Positions 53,159 to 63,542 are shown, counted from the first letter of the stretch. The stretch: DNA of 64,000 nt from Rhizomicrobium sp. (GCA_037200045.1 JBBCHM010000002.1:1353241-1417240), one strand, 5' to 3'. Notes: generated by a model not told the origin, from the letters alone. Made by a program: numbers and translations.

Positions 53159-53352
53159 TCCTGGGCGCGGCGGGCGTGCATCCCGAGTCTTCGGGTCGCG
53201 TCACGCGCCCCACTTCGATGGCGCGATGCTCGCGCCGCCACCGGGCGAAGGCAAGGTGTCACCGTTCACAAATCCCGGTAATATGAACCGGCATACCGCA
53301 GGTGCGAACGCGTCTTGCGCAATAGTCTGTCGCGGTGCGATTGGAGATTTGC

Positions 53353-53820
53353 ATGAAACCATCGACCCTCGGCTTCGCCGCCGTCGCCGCGGCCTTTCTC
53401 GCTTTCGCGCCGGGCGCGCAGGCGCGCTGGACGCCGAGCGGCTCCTACGAGGCGACCTGCCGCCATGTCGATTTCGACGGCGACATGCTGACCGCGAGCT
53501 GCCAGCGCCGCGACGGATCCTGGCGCAACACCTGGCTCGACAATGCCGGCGACTGCGACGGGCACATCGCCAACGACAACGGACAGCTCGAATGCAGCCG
53601 GCGCGGCTGGCGCGACCGCGGCCGCGATTACGACGTCGGCCCGCGCGGTTCCTATCGAGAGACCTGCCGCAACATCCGCATGGACGGCTACACGCTGCAG
53701 GCGACCTGCCAGCGGCGCGACGCAAGCTGGCGCTGGACCTCGCTCGACGGCGCCTATGACTGCGACGGCCGCATCGCGAATTTCGACGGCAGGCTGGTCT
53801 GCACGCGCGGGCGGTATTGA
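53353..53820 (+). CDS. Secreted CVNH (cyanovirin-N homology) domain protein
   Basis: The 155-residue protein has a signal peptide (LGFAAVAAAFLAFAPGAQA, cleavage near residue 26). Two tandem repeats follow, with motifs SYEATCRHVDFDGDMLTASC, QRRDGSWRNTWLDNAGDCDG, and SYRETCRNIRMDGYTLQATC, QRRDASWRWTSLDGAYDCDG. Each carries cysteines placed for disulfides. CVNH proteins bind mannose-type glycans in characterised members. GGAGATTTGC precedes the ATG at 53353. The ligand here is unknown. Confidence 0.9.
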   Translation: MKPSTLGFAAVAAAFLAFAPGAQARWTPSGSYEATCRHVDFDGDMLTASCQRRDGSWRNTWLDNAGDCDGHIANDNGQLECSRRGWRDRGRDYDVGPRGSYRETCRNIRMDGYTLQATCQRRDASWRWTSLDGAYDCDGRIANFDGRLVCTRGRY

Positions 53821-53826
53821 GCGGCG

Positions 53827-54330
53827 CTAAGGCGCCATCGGTTCGAACCGGTGTCCCTTCGCGGCCTTCAGCGCGCCGGCCAGCGCGTCGCCATGGCGTT
53901 CCGGCGCGATGCGCGACAGCGCATCGTTTAGGCGCAGGCGCGCGGGATAATGGCCCGCGGGCCCCGGCACGGCGAGGAAGACCGGCGTGCCGCCGCGCAG
54001 CACCGCGGTCAGGACGGTGAGGAACGCCGGCCGGCGGATCGCGGGTTCGCCGCCCAGCACGAGGAACTCGATGCCCTCGCTTTGTCCCGCGTCGTGGGGC
54101 GAGATGAGGATGCCGCTGCGATCCGGCCGCCAGTCCTCGCCGAGCTCCGGCAGGCCGAACCAGCCGCAGAAATAGCTCCGGCAGATCGGATAGCGCGTCA
54201 GGTAGATGCCGCAGCCCGACGCCGTGCAATGAACGCAGGCGACGCCCGGCGCCTTGCGCAGCGCGGCGGTCTCGATGGCGAGCGCGGTGCAGCACACCGT
54301 GCATTCGCCGCAGCTTCGCTGAGCCGCCAT
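53827..54330 (-). CDS. YkgJ-family cysteine-cluster protein
   Basis: The 167-residue protein has the N-terminal cysteine pattern CGECTVCCTALAIE, then ACVHCTASGCGIYLTRYPIC and SYFCGWF, consistent with a zinc or iron-sulfur site of the YkgJ family. The C-terminal half is an unremarkable alpha/beta extension. Function is unknown. It is 7 bases from the convergent CVNH gene and precedes no coupled gene; the CPBP gene upstream ends 7 bases from its start on the same strand, so the two may be cotranscribed. Confidence 0.85.
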   Translation of the reverse strand: MAAQRSCGECTVCCTALAIETAALRKAPGVACVHCTASGCGIYLTRYPICRSYFCGWFGLPELGEDWRPDRSGILISPHDAGQSEGIEFLVLGGEPAIRRPAFLTVLTAVLRGGTPVFLAVPGPAGHYPARLRLNDALSRIAPERHGDALAGALKAAKGHRFEPMAP

Positions 54331-54337
54331 GGCGCCC

Positions 54338-55132
54338 TCAATGACCCGCCATAAGGAACGGCACGATCGTCACGCCCGCCAGGGTGCCGTTATAGGCGGC
54401 GTGAAAAGCAAAGGGCGGCCACAGCGAGCGGGTGCGCAGCGCCAGCGTCGCGTTGACGACGCCGACCATGCCGATCAGCCCGGTCAGCATCCATCCCTCG
54501 ATGCCGGGCTGCGTCAGGAAGCGGAAATGCAGCAGCGCAAAGATCGCGGCGCTGGCGAAGACGGCAAGCACGACATGGAGCTTACGGCACAGCCAGCTCA
54601 GCACGATGCCGCGGAAATAGAACTCCTCCACGAAGGGCGCGACGGCCGCGACGGTGAAGAGGATGACGGGGAACTGGAACGCCGGGCCCGGCGCGAACAT
54701 GCGCTCGTTCGGATGGTCGTGCGGCTTGTAGAGGCCGCGCTGGTAGAGCTGCACCAGCGCGACGGTCGTCAGCACCGCGAACGCCGCGCCGCCCAGCGCC
54801 GCGAGCAGCAGGACCCAGCCAGGGACGGCGCGATAGCGCGCCACCATCGCGCGGTCGGCGACGCGCCGCGCGATCCGCCACAGGAAGAACACCAGAACGA
54901 GGTCCGAGGTCGCGGTGATGAGCTGCGCCGCCACCGGCTGGCGCAGCAGCGCGGGCAGATCGCGCGAGACCTGGGCGCTCGACACGCCGGCGCTGGCCAG
55001 GATCGGCAGGGCGACCGCGAAGGCGATGATCGCGAGTCCCAGCCAGACCAGGGCGGCCTCGACCGGCACGGTCACGTCGGTCCATCGCACGAATTCGTAT
55101 CGCCGCCACGTGCCATCGCGCTCGTCGGCCAT
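54338..55132 (-). CDS. CPBP-family intramembrane metalloprotease
   Basis: The 264-residue protein has about seven helices and the CPBP/ABI motifs: the glutamate pair in APFVEEFYFRGIVLSWLCRK, the histidine in FALLHFRFL, and a late FAFHAAYNGTLAG. These residues build the zinc site of Rce1-like membrane proteases. GGGAGAG precedes the ATG. Its substrate is unknown. The end of this gene and the start of the cysteine-cluster gene are 7 bases apart. Confidence 0.9.
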   Translation of the reverse strand: MADERDGTWRRYEFVRWTDVTVPVEAALVWLGLAIIAFAVALPILASAGVSSAQVSRDLPALLRQPVAAQLITATSDLVLVFFLWRIARRVADRAMVARYRAVPGWVLLLAALGGAAFAVLTTVALVQLYQRGLYKPHDHPNERMFAPGPAFQFPVILFTVAAVAPFVEEFYFRGIVLSWLCRKLHVVLAVFASAAIFALLHFRFLTQPGIEGWMLTGLIGMVGVVNATLALRTRSLWPPFAFHAAYNGTLAGVTIVPFLMAGH

Positions 55133-55223
55133 CCGCGCTCTCCCACCCGCCAGGCGCCAGCTTAGCGGACGGGCGCGGCGGCGCTATCGCAGGAATGCCA
55201 CGGAAGGAAGGGAAATGGACGGC

Positions 55224-56585
<1,362 letters not shown>

Positions 56586-56587
56586 TC

Positions 56588-57028
56588 ATGCGTCCGCTGC
56601 TCGCGCTCCTGTTCGCCGCCCTGCTTCTTGCGTCCTGTTCCAGGAACCCGCCGCCGGCGGGCCGCTGGGAGGGCGCGTTCGACGACGGCACGACCTTCGT
56701 CGCGGCGCGGCTGGAGATCGAGACCGACGGCACCGTGCGGGTGAGCGCGCCCGACGTGGTCGACACCGGCATCGCGAGCGAGGACGACCGCGCGGCGATG
56801 CGCCAGAATATGAGCGCCCGGCTGGCCGGCGCCTGGGGCGAGGTGGCGCCCCGGCCGATGGATTTCGACGGCACGACCTTCCGCAAGCCCGGCGGCATCG
56901 CGCCGCAGATCGAATGGGACGCGACGACCAAGACGATGACGCTCTACGTCTATATCGGCACGCAGCCGGCGCTGAAGATCCCGCTGCACCCGGTCGGCGA
57001 CTTCACGGACAATCCGTGGGGGCGTTAG
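56588..57028 (+). CDS. Small hypothetical lipoprotein
   Basis: The 146-residue protein has a lipoprotein signal with lipobox LLASC (LLALLFAALLLASCSRNPPP) and a mature beta-rich domain beginning GRWEGAFDDGTTFVAARLEI and ending in IPLHPVGDFTDNPWGR. It probably sits in the outer membrane. No named family was recognised. It is divergent from the aminotransferase gene. Confidence 0.85.
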   Translation: MRPLLALLFAALLLASCSRNPPPAGRWEGAFDDGTTFVAARLEIETDGTVRVSAPDVVDTGIASEDDRAAMRQNMSARLAGAWGEVAPRPMDFDGTTFRKPGGIAPQIEWDATTKTMTLYVYIGTQPALKIPLHPVGDFTDNPWGR

Positions 57029-57063
57029 GGCACCAAAGGCGCGCCCGCGCGCAAATAAATAAA

Positions 57064-57177
57064 GCTGTCATGCCCCGCGAATGCGGGGCACCCAGTTGAC
57101 GTTTGCACCGGCGGCGCAGATTTCACCTGGGTCCGCCGTTCGTACGCTGTCGCTACGAACTCGCGGCGGATGACAGC
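57064..57177. repeat. Dispersed palindromic repeat, copy B
   Basis: This 114-bp unit starts GCTGTCAT and ends ATGACAGC, perfect 8-bp terminal inverted repeats. It contains the hairpin TGCCCCGC-GAAT-GCGGGGCA near its left end and CGTAC/GCTACG arms in its right half. The first 28 bases after its terminus match the sequence at the right edge of the window. Like copy A it lies between genes, here between a lipoprotein gene and the XRE gene. Confidence 0.65.
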
Positions 57178-57202
57178 GGGTGGGCCTTTCCGATTCTGAC
57201 CA

Positions 57203-57454
57203 CTACCGCCGCACCGCTCGCAACAGCGGCCGCTTGGGTTCCGCCGCCTCCTCCGGCTGGTACTCCAGGATATCGCCCGGCTGGCAGTCAAGGACGCGGC
57301 AGAGCGATTCCAGCGTCGAGAAGCGGATCGCCCGCGCCCGTCCCGTCTTCAGGATCGACAGATTGGCCAGCGAGATGTCGACCGCCGCCGACAGGTCGGT
57401 CAGCTTCATCTTCCGCCGCGCCAGCATGATGTCGAGATTGACCACGATTCCCAT
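57203..57454 (-). CDS. XRE-family small helix-turn-helix regulator
   Basis: The 83-residue protein has the Cro/CI-type helix-turn-helix MLARRKMKLTDLSAAVDISL, ANLSILKTGRARAIRFSTLE and SLCRVLDCQPGDILEYQP, a layout typical of the short YozG-like XRE proteins. Its start is 2 bases after the stop of the DUF2975 gene on the same strand. DUF2975 membrane proteins and these regulators form a widespread two-gene module of unknown signal. Confidence 0.9.
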   Translation of the reverse strand: MGIVVNLDIMLARRKMKLTDLSAAVDISLANLSILKTGRARAIRFSTLESLCRVLDCQPGDILEYQPEEAAEPKRPLLRAVRR

Positions 57455-57456
57455 GG

Positions 57457-58260
57457 CTAAACCGTGCCGCGCACGTCTTCGGCGAGCGCGTTCGCCTCGT
57501 GCACGATGCGCGCGATCAGCACGGTGAACACGCCGGCGAGCACCATCGCGATGTTGATCCCGCCGCCCGCCACCAGCGGCAGCGGACCGACAGGGTCCGG
57601 GCCGACCAGCGACAGCGCCGCGTTGCGCAGCAGCGCGAAGATGTCGACCTGCGGCAGGAAACCGAGCGCGGCCACGGACAGCCCGACAAGCTGGAGCCGG
57701 CGCACGGTGGCCTCGGCGAAGACCGAGCCCTGCTCGAACGCTTTCAGCAGCCGCTCGATGTTGAACAGGATGCCGAGCACGAACAGCAGCGACAGCACCG
57801 ACAGCGCGACATCGCCCGCGCCCGGCGGCGGCGCGTCGACGCGGCTGCGCACGACCAGTTGCGGCGGCAACGGCACGACCTGCGCCGCCGGATCGAGCTC
57901 GGGATCGCCCGCGACGGAGAAATCGGCCTTGATGAAGCCGCTGTGCTGCGGCGGCGCCGGAAGCTGGGTCTTCGGCGTGTCGGGCTGCTCGCCCGGCTTC
58001 AGGTCGCGCTCGGTGCGCGTGCATTTGCGATTCCCGTTCGTCGTGGCGCATTGGACGATCACCTCATGGCGCGTGCCCGGCGCATCCGCGTGCAGTCGCA
58101 GGATGCCGTCCTCGTCCCGCAGATACATCACATCGCGGCCGGCGCCGCCGACGCTGAGCGCATAGATCGCGGCGAGCGGCACCAGGACGAGAAGCACGAG
58201 AATCAGAAGACGCAGGAGCCGGCTGGCACGCTCCGCGGTGGCCCAGTGAAACGGCGACAT
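57457..58260 (-). CDS. DUF2975-family membrane protein with a large N-terminal periplasmic insertion
   Basis: The 267-residue protein has a first helix at residues 15-38 (LLRLLILVLLVLVPLAAIYA), a charged and Pro-rich segment at about 40-150 with C71 and C80, and then three helices (near 151-170, 190-215, 228-255) with IERLLKAFEQGSVFAEATVR, the DUF2975 signature. Typical members lack such a long first loop. It is followed immediately by the XRE gene. The loop may sense an external signal and release or sequester the regulator; this is inference. Confidence 0.85.
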   Translation of the reverse strand: MSPFHWATAERASRLLRLLILVLLVLVPLAAIYALSVGGAGRDVMYLRDEDGILRLHADAPGTRHEVIVQCATTNGNRKCTRTERDLKPGEQPDTPKTQLPAPPQHSGFIKADFSVAGDPELDPAAQVVPLPPQLVVRSRVDAPPPGAGDVALSVLSLLFVLGILFNIERLLKAFEQGSVFAEATVRRLQLVGLSVAALGFLPQVDIFALLRNAALSLVGPDPVGPLPLVAGGGINIAMVLAGVFTVLIARIVHEANALAEDVRGTV

Positions 58261-58351
58261 GGATGTTCCCCTCTAGGACGGCGTGGGAAACCTCGCCGCG
58301 TTCGCGACGATTGTCAATAAATATTTATCGATTATCGATATTACGTCGCCG

Positions 58352-58693
58352 TCACTTCAGGAACGAAAAATAGGCCGCCAGCGCCAGGCAGGCGAAGGCC
58401 GCCGCATGGTTCCAGCGAATCGCCTCGCCCAGATAGGTGATCGAGAAGATCGCGAACACGATCAGGGTGACGATCTCCTGGATGGTCTTGAGCTGGACCG
58501 GCGAATAGACGCGCTGGCCGAAATGATTGGCCGGGACCGCGAAGCAATATTCGAAGAACGCGATGCCCCAGCCGGCGAGCACCAGAAGCCACACCGGCGT
58601 CGTGGGGAAGCGCAGCTGCCCGTACCAGGCGAAGGTCATGAAAACATTGGAGACGCACAAAAGCAGGATCGGATAGATCGTCGACCAGGTCAT
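58352..58693 (-). CDS. DMT-superfamily small membrane protein (DUF486)
   Basis: The 113-residue protein has four predicted helices and the DUF486 motifs LLLCVSNVFMTFAWYGQLRF, VPANHFGQRVYSPVQLKTIQ and YLGEAIRWNHAAAFACLALA. DUF486 proteins belong to the drug/metabolite transporter superfamily and have no known substrate. GAGGGCG precedes the ATG at 58693. Confidence 0.92.
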   Translation of the reverse strand: MTWSTIYPILLLCVSNVFMTFAWYGQLRFPTTPVWLLVLAGWGIAFFEYCFAVPANHFGQRVYSPVQLKTIQEIVTLIVFAIFSITYLGEAIRWNHAAAFACLALAAYFSFLK

Positions 58694-58804
58694 GGATCGC
58701 CCTCGCGGAGAAACGCCAAAACGCATGCTCGCGCGCCATTCCCGCCGTGGACGGACGGCACGCACAAGTGGCATGATGGCAGGGTTCACTGCGTGGAGGC
58801 AGCC

Positions 58805-59368
58805 ATGAACGCCCACATCGCGCTCGCCGCGGCCCTTGCCGCGCTGTTCGCCGCGCCGTCGGCCGAGGCCGCGGTTTCCGTGGTCGGCGGCGGGCCGGCG
58901 CAGTTCTGCTACCAGGGCGCCGAGAGCGGCTCCAGGCCGGAAGATTTCCTCCTCTACTGCAACATAGCGCTGGGCAGCGGGCTGAACGACGCGGACCGCG
59001 CCGCGACCTATGTCAATCGCGGCGTGCTGAAGATGGCGATGGCCAAATACGATTCGGCGGCCGACGATTTCACGGCCGGCCTGGCGATCAACGACAAGAT
59101 GGGCGAGGGCTATATCGATCTGGGCGCGACGCAGATCGCGCATAAGCGCTTCGCCGAGGCGATCGCCAATATCAACAAGGGCTTGGCGCTGGGCACGAAA
59201 CAGCCGCAGAACGCCTATTTCGACCGCGCGATCGCCGACGAGGCGCTCGGCAACTTGCAGGCCGCCTATGACGATTACCGCCAGGCCCTGGCGGTCGCGC
59301 CGGATTTCACCCTGGCGAGCGACCAATTGAAGCGCTTCAAGATCGTCGAAAAGCCAAGCGGAACCTGA
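58805..59368 (+). CDS. Secreted tetratricopeptide-repeat protein
   Basis: The 187-residue protein has a signal peptide (LAAALAALFAAPSAEAAVS, cleavage near residue 22), one cysteine-containing segment (FCYQGAESGS and LLYCNIALGS), and three TPR units: YVNRGVLKMAMAKYDSAADD, YIDLGATQIAHKRFAEAIAN and YFDRAIADEALGNLQAAYDD. It is probably a periplasmic scaffold. Its partner is unknown. It stands alone, divergent from the DUF486 gene. Confidence 0.9.
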   Translation: MNAHIALAAALAALFAAPSAEAAVSVVGGGPAQFCYQGAESGSRPEDFLLYCNIALGSGLNDADRAATYVNRGVLKMAMAKYDSAADDFTAGLAINDKMGEGYIDLGATQIAHKRFAEAIANINKGLALGTKQPQNAYFDRAIADEALGNLQAAYDDYRQALAVAPDFTLASDQLKRFKIVEKPSGT

Positions 59369-59710
59369 ACGCGCGCCGGATTGCCGATTATTGTTTCGCG
59401 AGCGCCCGCCGTGCACCGCCCGGGCGACACTGCGTTACAAATCGCGGCTTTCCCCGTTTCTCTTGCGATTGCACAATAGTGTCGTCACCGTGTGTGATTT
59501 TGCCCGTGTCCTAAAGGCGCTCCAGTCCGGACACGGTCGAAGGGCGGCTGGACCGGCTGAGACGCCCCCAAGTCGAGGCATTCGGTCCGGCCGCCCGCGT
59601 TTTCCCGGCAGAGATCGTGATTGTCGCGGGCCTTGGTGCGGGTGTACTGCTTGCGTCCCGGTTTCGGGCAACTATGTAGAGGGTCCCGGGGACCGATTTA
59701 GAGAGACTCC
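59369..59710. other. Upstream region of the outer-membrane efflux gene
   Basis: About 340 bases with no gene. The final stretch ends AGAGAGACTCC before the ATG of the efflux factor and contains the expected ribosome binding site. A promoter is likely but no clear -35/-10 pair could be picked. Confidence 0.45.
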
Positions 59711-61132
59711 ATGAAATTTCTGATGCGTTCTTCGTCGCTGGCCGTCCTGGCGCTCGTCGCCGCTGGCTGTTCCACGCCGCCGCCGGTTCCCCTGAAGCAG
59801 GGCGACCTTCCCCCCGGCTTCACCGCGCCGACCACGCCCGACACCGCGAACGCCCCGGTTTGGCCGACCACCGCCTGGTGGACCGGCTTCAACGCCCCGG
59901 AACTTCCCGCCCTGGAGACCACCGCGCAGGCGGAGAATCTCGACCTTCTGGCCGCGGCCGCGCGCGTCGTGCAGGCACAGGCCAATACCGGCATCGCCGG
60001 CTCGGCCCTGTTCCCGACGCTGAGCGGGACCGGCCAGGCCACGCGGAACGGAACCAACGTCAAGGGCGTGCCGGGCGGCAATTCCAGCAACACCTTCGGC
60101 ATCGGCGCCCAGGCGAGCTATGAAGTCGATCTGTGGGGCCTCAACCGCGACGAATTGCGCGCGGCCGAGCAGTCCGAGCTCGCGGCCCGCTATGCACAGC
60201 AGACCGTGGCGCTGACCATCACCGCCGACGTCGCCAACACCTATATGGACGTGCTCGCGCTGCGCGAGCGCGTCGCGATCGCCCAGCAGAACATCGACGC
60301 CGCCAAGCGCATCCTGACGATCACCGAGGCGAAGGTGACGAACGGCGTGTCGTCCAACCTGGAGCTGGCGCAGCAGAAGGCCCAGTTGGCCGGCGAAGAG
60401 GCCGCCATCCCGCAGCTTGAAGAACAGGAACGCGAGGCGCGCTACGCGCTCGCGATCCTTTTGGGCCGCGCGCCCGAAGGCTTCGACGTCAAGGCGGTGA
60501 ACCTGGACGGCATCCTGGCGCCGCCGGTGAAGCCGGGCCTGCCCTCCGCCCTGCTCGAGCGCCGGCCGGACGTCGCCCAGGCCGAGGCGCAGCTCTATGC
60601 CGCCCATGCCAATGTCGACGCCGCGCGCGCCGCGTTCCTGCCGCAGATCGGGCTGTCCGGCGGCATCACGCAATTGTTCAACCCGTCGAGCCTGGCGTGG
60701 AGCATCGGCGCCTCGCTGCTGCAGACTATCTTCGACGGCGGCAGGCTGAGCTCGGAAAGCGATCTGGCCAAGGCGCAGCAGACCGAGCTGCTGGTCGATT
60801 ACCGCAAGGCGGTGTTCAGCGCGCTCAGCGACGTCGAGAGCTCGATCGGCCAAGTCAAGGCGCTGACCGACCAGGAAGGCTTCCTCACCGACGAAGTGAC
60901 CAACGCGCAGGAAGCCTATCGCATCTCCGAGCTGCAATATCGCGAGGGCGTGACCGATCTTCTGACCGTGCTGCAGACGCAGCAGACGCTGTTCACCGCG
61001 CAGGATCAGCTCGTGCAGGTCAAGCTGGCGCGGCTGCAGGCGGGCGTGTCGCTCTACCGTTCGCTCGGCGGCGGCTGGACGGTCGCGACCGACCCGAACG
61101 CGGCGCCGGACGCCGGCTGGAGCCCGTTGTAA
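59711..61132 (+). CDS. Outer-membrane efflux factor (TolC/OprM, NodT family lipoprotein)
   Basis: The 473-residue protein has a lipoprotein signal with lipobox VAAGC (SSLAVLALVAAGCSTPPPVP). The two structural repeats of the NodT/OprM family follow: WWTGFNAPELPALETTAQAE, DVANTYMDVLALRERVAIAQ, and LPSALLERRPDVAQAEAQLY, FDGGRLSSESDLAKAQ, YREGVTDLLTVLQTQQTLFT. It would form a trimeric outer-membrane tunnel for a tripartite pump. No periplasmic adaptor or inner-membrane pump gene adjoins it, so its partner is elsewhere. Confidence 0.93.
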   Translation: MKFLMRSSSLAVLALVAAGCSTPPPVPLKQGDLPPGFTAPTTPDTANAPVWPTTAWWTGFNAPELPALETTAQAENLDLLAAAARVVQAQANTGIAGSALFPTLSGTGQATRNGTNVKGVPGGNSSNTFGIGAQASYEVDLWGLNRDELRAAEQSELAARYAQQTVALTITADVANTYMDVLALRERVAIAQQNIDAAKRILTITEAKVTNGVSSNLELAQQKAQLAGEEAAIPQLEEQEREARYALAILLGRAPEGFDVKAVNLDGILAPPVKPGLPSALLERRPDVAQAEAQLYAAHANVDAARAAFLPQIGLSGGITQLFNPSSLAWSIGASLLQTIFDGGRLSSESDLAKAQQTELLVDYRKAVFSALSDVESSIGQVKALTDQEGFLTDEVTNAQEAYRISELQYREGVTDLLTVLQTQQTLFTAQDQLVQVKLARLQAGVSLYRSLGGGWTVATDPNAAPDAGWSPL

Positions 61133-61137
61133 TAATA

Positions 61138-61161
61138 ACCTCTCCCGCTTGCGGGAGAGGT
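61138..61161. terminator. Bidirectional hairpin terminator
   Basis: ACCTCTCCCGC-TT-GCGGGAGAGGT is a perfect 11-bp inverted repeat that fills the 35-base gap between two convergent genes. Confidence 0.75.
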
Positions 61162-61167
61162 AAGTTC

Positions 61168-62151
61168 TCACTGGTGCCCGATGATCGGCCGCGTCTGGTA
61201 GCCCTTCGACAGCGCCTTCACCTCGTCGGCCGTCAGCTTCACCTCGACCGCGGCGATCGCGTCGTCGAGATGCTTCATCTTCGAGGCGCCGACGATCGGC
61301 GCGGTGACGACCGGCTGATGCAGCAGCCAGGCGAGCGCGATCTGCGCCGCGCTCACGCCCTTCTCCTTCGCCAGCGCATCGACGCGGTCGCGGATGTCGT
61401 AGTCGCTTTCCAGGAACGCGCTCGGCGTCAGGATGTTCGCGTCCGACTTGGCGCGCGTCGTCTGCGCCGCGCCGTCGCGGCCGCGGTTGCCGGCCAGGAA
61501 GCCGCGCGCCAGCGGGCTCCACGGGATCACGCCGATGCCGGCGTCGCGGCAGAGCGGCAAAACCTCGCGCTCCTCCTCGCGGTAGACGAGGTTGTAGAAA
61601 TTCTGCATCGACACGAACTTCGCGGCGCCGGTCTTCTCCTGGATGTGCAGATATTTGGAGAACTGCCAGGCGAACATCGAGGACGCGCCGATATAGCGCG
61701 CCTTGCCGGAGCGGACGACGTCGTTCAGCGCCTCGACCGTTTCCTCGATCGGCGTCGTCGGATCGAACCGGTGGATCTGGTAGAGGTCGACATAGTCGGT
61801 GCCGAGCCGGCGCAGCGAGTTGTCGATGCCCGTCAGGATGTGCTTGCGCGACAGGCCGCGGTCGTTGATGTCGTCGCTCATTGGGCCGCAGACCTTGGTC
61901 GCGAGCACGATGTCGTCGCGCTTGGCGAAATCCTTGAGCGCCTTGCCGACCACCTCCTCGCTGCGGCCGATCGAATAGACGTCGGCGGTATCGAAGAAAT
62001 TGATGCCGGCCTCCAGCGCGCGCTTGATGAAGGGCCGCGCCTCTTCCTCGCCCAGGACCCAGTCGCGCCAGTTGGGCGATCCATAGGTCATCGTGCCGAG
62101 GCAGATGCGAGAAACCTTGAGACCGGATTTGCCGAGACGGGTCGTTTCCAT
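61168..62151 (-). CDS. Aldo/keto reductase
   Basis: The 327-residue TIM-barrel enzyme has the family residues: the aspartate and tyrosine in NFFDTADVYSIGRSEEVVGK, the lysine in DIVLATKVCG, DYVDLYQIHRFDPTTPIEET, and the NADP-binding APIVGASKMKHLDDAIAAVE. It belongs to the YajO/Tas-like branch and reduces aldehydes or ketones with NADPH. The physiological substrate is not predictable. Confidence 0.93.
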   Translation of the reverse strand: METTRLGKSGLKVSRICLGTMTYGSPNWRDWVLGEEEARPFIKRALEAGINFFDTADVYSIGRSEEVVGKALKDFAKRDDIVLATKVCGPMSDDINDRGLSRKHILTGIDNSLRRLGTDYVDLYQIHRFDPTTPIEETVEALNDVVRSGKARYIGASSMFAWQFSKYLHIQEKTGAAKFVSMQNFYNLVYREEEREVLPLCRDAGIGVIPWSPLARGFLAGNRGRDGAAQTTRAKSDANILTPSAFLESDYDIRDRVDALAKEKGVSAAQIALAWLLHQPVVTAPIVGASKMKHLDDAIAAVEVKLTADEVKALSKGYQTRPIIGHQ

Positions 62152-62365
62152 GCGAATTCCTTCCTTGCCGCCCCCGGCAAGACTAGGACGATCTCGCGCC
62201 GACGGAAACCGGAAATCCGGCTCCGCGCCTTAGAGCCGATTGCCGCAACGGGAGGGGAACCCACCCGCGGGCGCCTGCGACAATCGCGGCGCAAGGCGCC
62301 TCGGATTGATTCAAGGCGGCGCCGCTTGTAGAGCCATGGGCACCGCTATTTTCCGGAATCGACAG

Positions 62366-63538
62366 ATGAGCATCAAGGGCAAGGCCTATGTCATGGGCGC
62401 GTTCGAGCATCCGACGCGCGAAGCCCCCGACAAATCGACGCCGCAGCTTCACGCCGAATGCATGCGCGGCGCCCTCGCCGATGCCGGCCTGACCAAGGAC
62501 GACATCGACGGCTATTTCTGCGCCGGCGACGCGCCGGGCTTCGGCGCCCTGTCGATGGCGGACTATCTGGGCCTGCGCAAGCTCCGCCATGTCGATTCCA
62601 CCGAGACCGGCGGGTCGTCCTACATCCTGCATGTCGGCCATGCGGCCGAAGCGATCGCGGCGGGCAAATGCTCGGTGGCGCTGATCACGCTGGCCGGCAA
62701 GCCGCGCACCTCGCCGCCCGGCGGCGGACCGCGCGGCAGCAGCGGCTTCGCGGCGGCGCCGGAAGCCGGTTTCGAGAATCCCTATGGCGGCACGACGCAC
62801 AACACCTACGGCATGTGCGCGGTGCGCCACATGCACGAATTCGGCACGACCAGCGAGCAGCTCGCCTGGATCAAGGTCGCCGCGAGCCATCACGCGCAGT
62901 GGAACCCGCATGCCTTCCTGAAAGACGTCGTGACGGTGGAAGACGTGGTGAACTCGCCGATGATCGCCACGCCGCTGCATCGGCTCGATTGCTGCGTCGT
63001 CACCGATGGCGGCGGCGCGCTGATCGTGACCAGCCCGGAGGTCGCCAGGCGGCTGAACCGGCCGCGGGTGAAAGTGATCGGCGCGGGCGAGGCGCCCAAG
63101 GGCACCTATGGCGGCAAGGTCGATCTCACCTTCTCCGGCGCGGCGTGGAGCGGGCCCAAGGCCTTCGCCGAGGCCGGCGTGACGCCCGCCGACATCAAAT
63201 ACGCCTCGATCTACGACAGCTTCACGATCACCGTCCTGATGCAGCTCGAGGATCTCGGCTTCTGCGCCAAGGGCAAGGGCGGCGCCTTCGTCGCCGACGG
63301 CAATCTCATTTCCGGCGTCGGCAAGCTGCCCTTCAATACGGACGGTGGAGGACTCTGCAACAACCATCCGACCAATCGCGGCGGCATCACCAAGGTGATC
63401 GAGGCGGTGCGCCAATTGCGCGGCGAAGCCCATCCCAAGGTGCAGGTGAAGAATTGCGATCTCGCCATCGCGCACGGCACGGGCGGTTCGCTCGGCACAC
63501 GCCACGGTTCGGCGACGCTGATCCTGGAACGGGAGTAG
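62366..63538 (+). CDS. Thiolase-like (SCP-x/lipid-transfer type) acetyl-CoA acetyltransferase-like protein
   Basis: The 390-residue protein has a thiolase fold with MGAFEHPTREAPDKSTPQLH, VDSTETGGSSYILHVGHAAE, LHRLDCCVVTDGGGALIVTS, YASIYDSFTITVLMQLEDLG and a late GGLCNNHPTNRGGITKVIEA. The usual nucleophilic Cys position is replaced by Ser/Gly-rich residues (GGSSYI), as in the non-decarboxylating thiolase-like proteins that pair with DUF35 partners in steroid and acyl-CoA degradation. The ATG at 62366 was chosen since the domain starts there; an earlier ATG at 62337 is possible. It is 4 bases upstream of the DUF35 gene. Confidence 0.88.
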   Translation: MSIKGKAYVMGAFEHPTREAPDKSTPQLHAECMRGALADAGLTKDDIDGYFCAGDAPGFGALSMADYLGLRKLRHVDSTETGGSSYILHVGHAAEAIAAGKCSVALITLAGKPRTSPPGGGPRGSSGFAAAPEAGFENPYGGTTHNTYGMCAVRHMHEFGTTSEQLAWIKVAASHHAQWNPHAFLKDVVTVEDVVNSPMIATPLHRLDCCVVTDGGGALIVTSPEVARRLNRPRVKVIGAGEAPKGTYGGKVDLTFSGAAWSGPKAFAEAGVTPADIKYASIYDSFTITVLMQLEDLGFCAKGKGGAFVADGNLISGVGKLPFNTDGGGLCNNHPTNRGGITKVIEAVRQLRGEAHPKVQVKNCDLAIAHGTGGSLGTRHGSATLILERE

Positions 63539-63542
63539 GACG

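Noticed and set aside
59672-61522. 616-codon minus-strand open frame opposite the efflux factor
   Set aside because: It crosses the efflux gene, a terminator and part of the reductase; composition is shadow-like.
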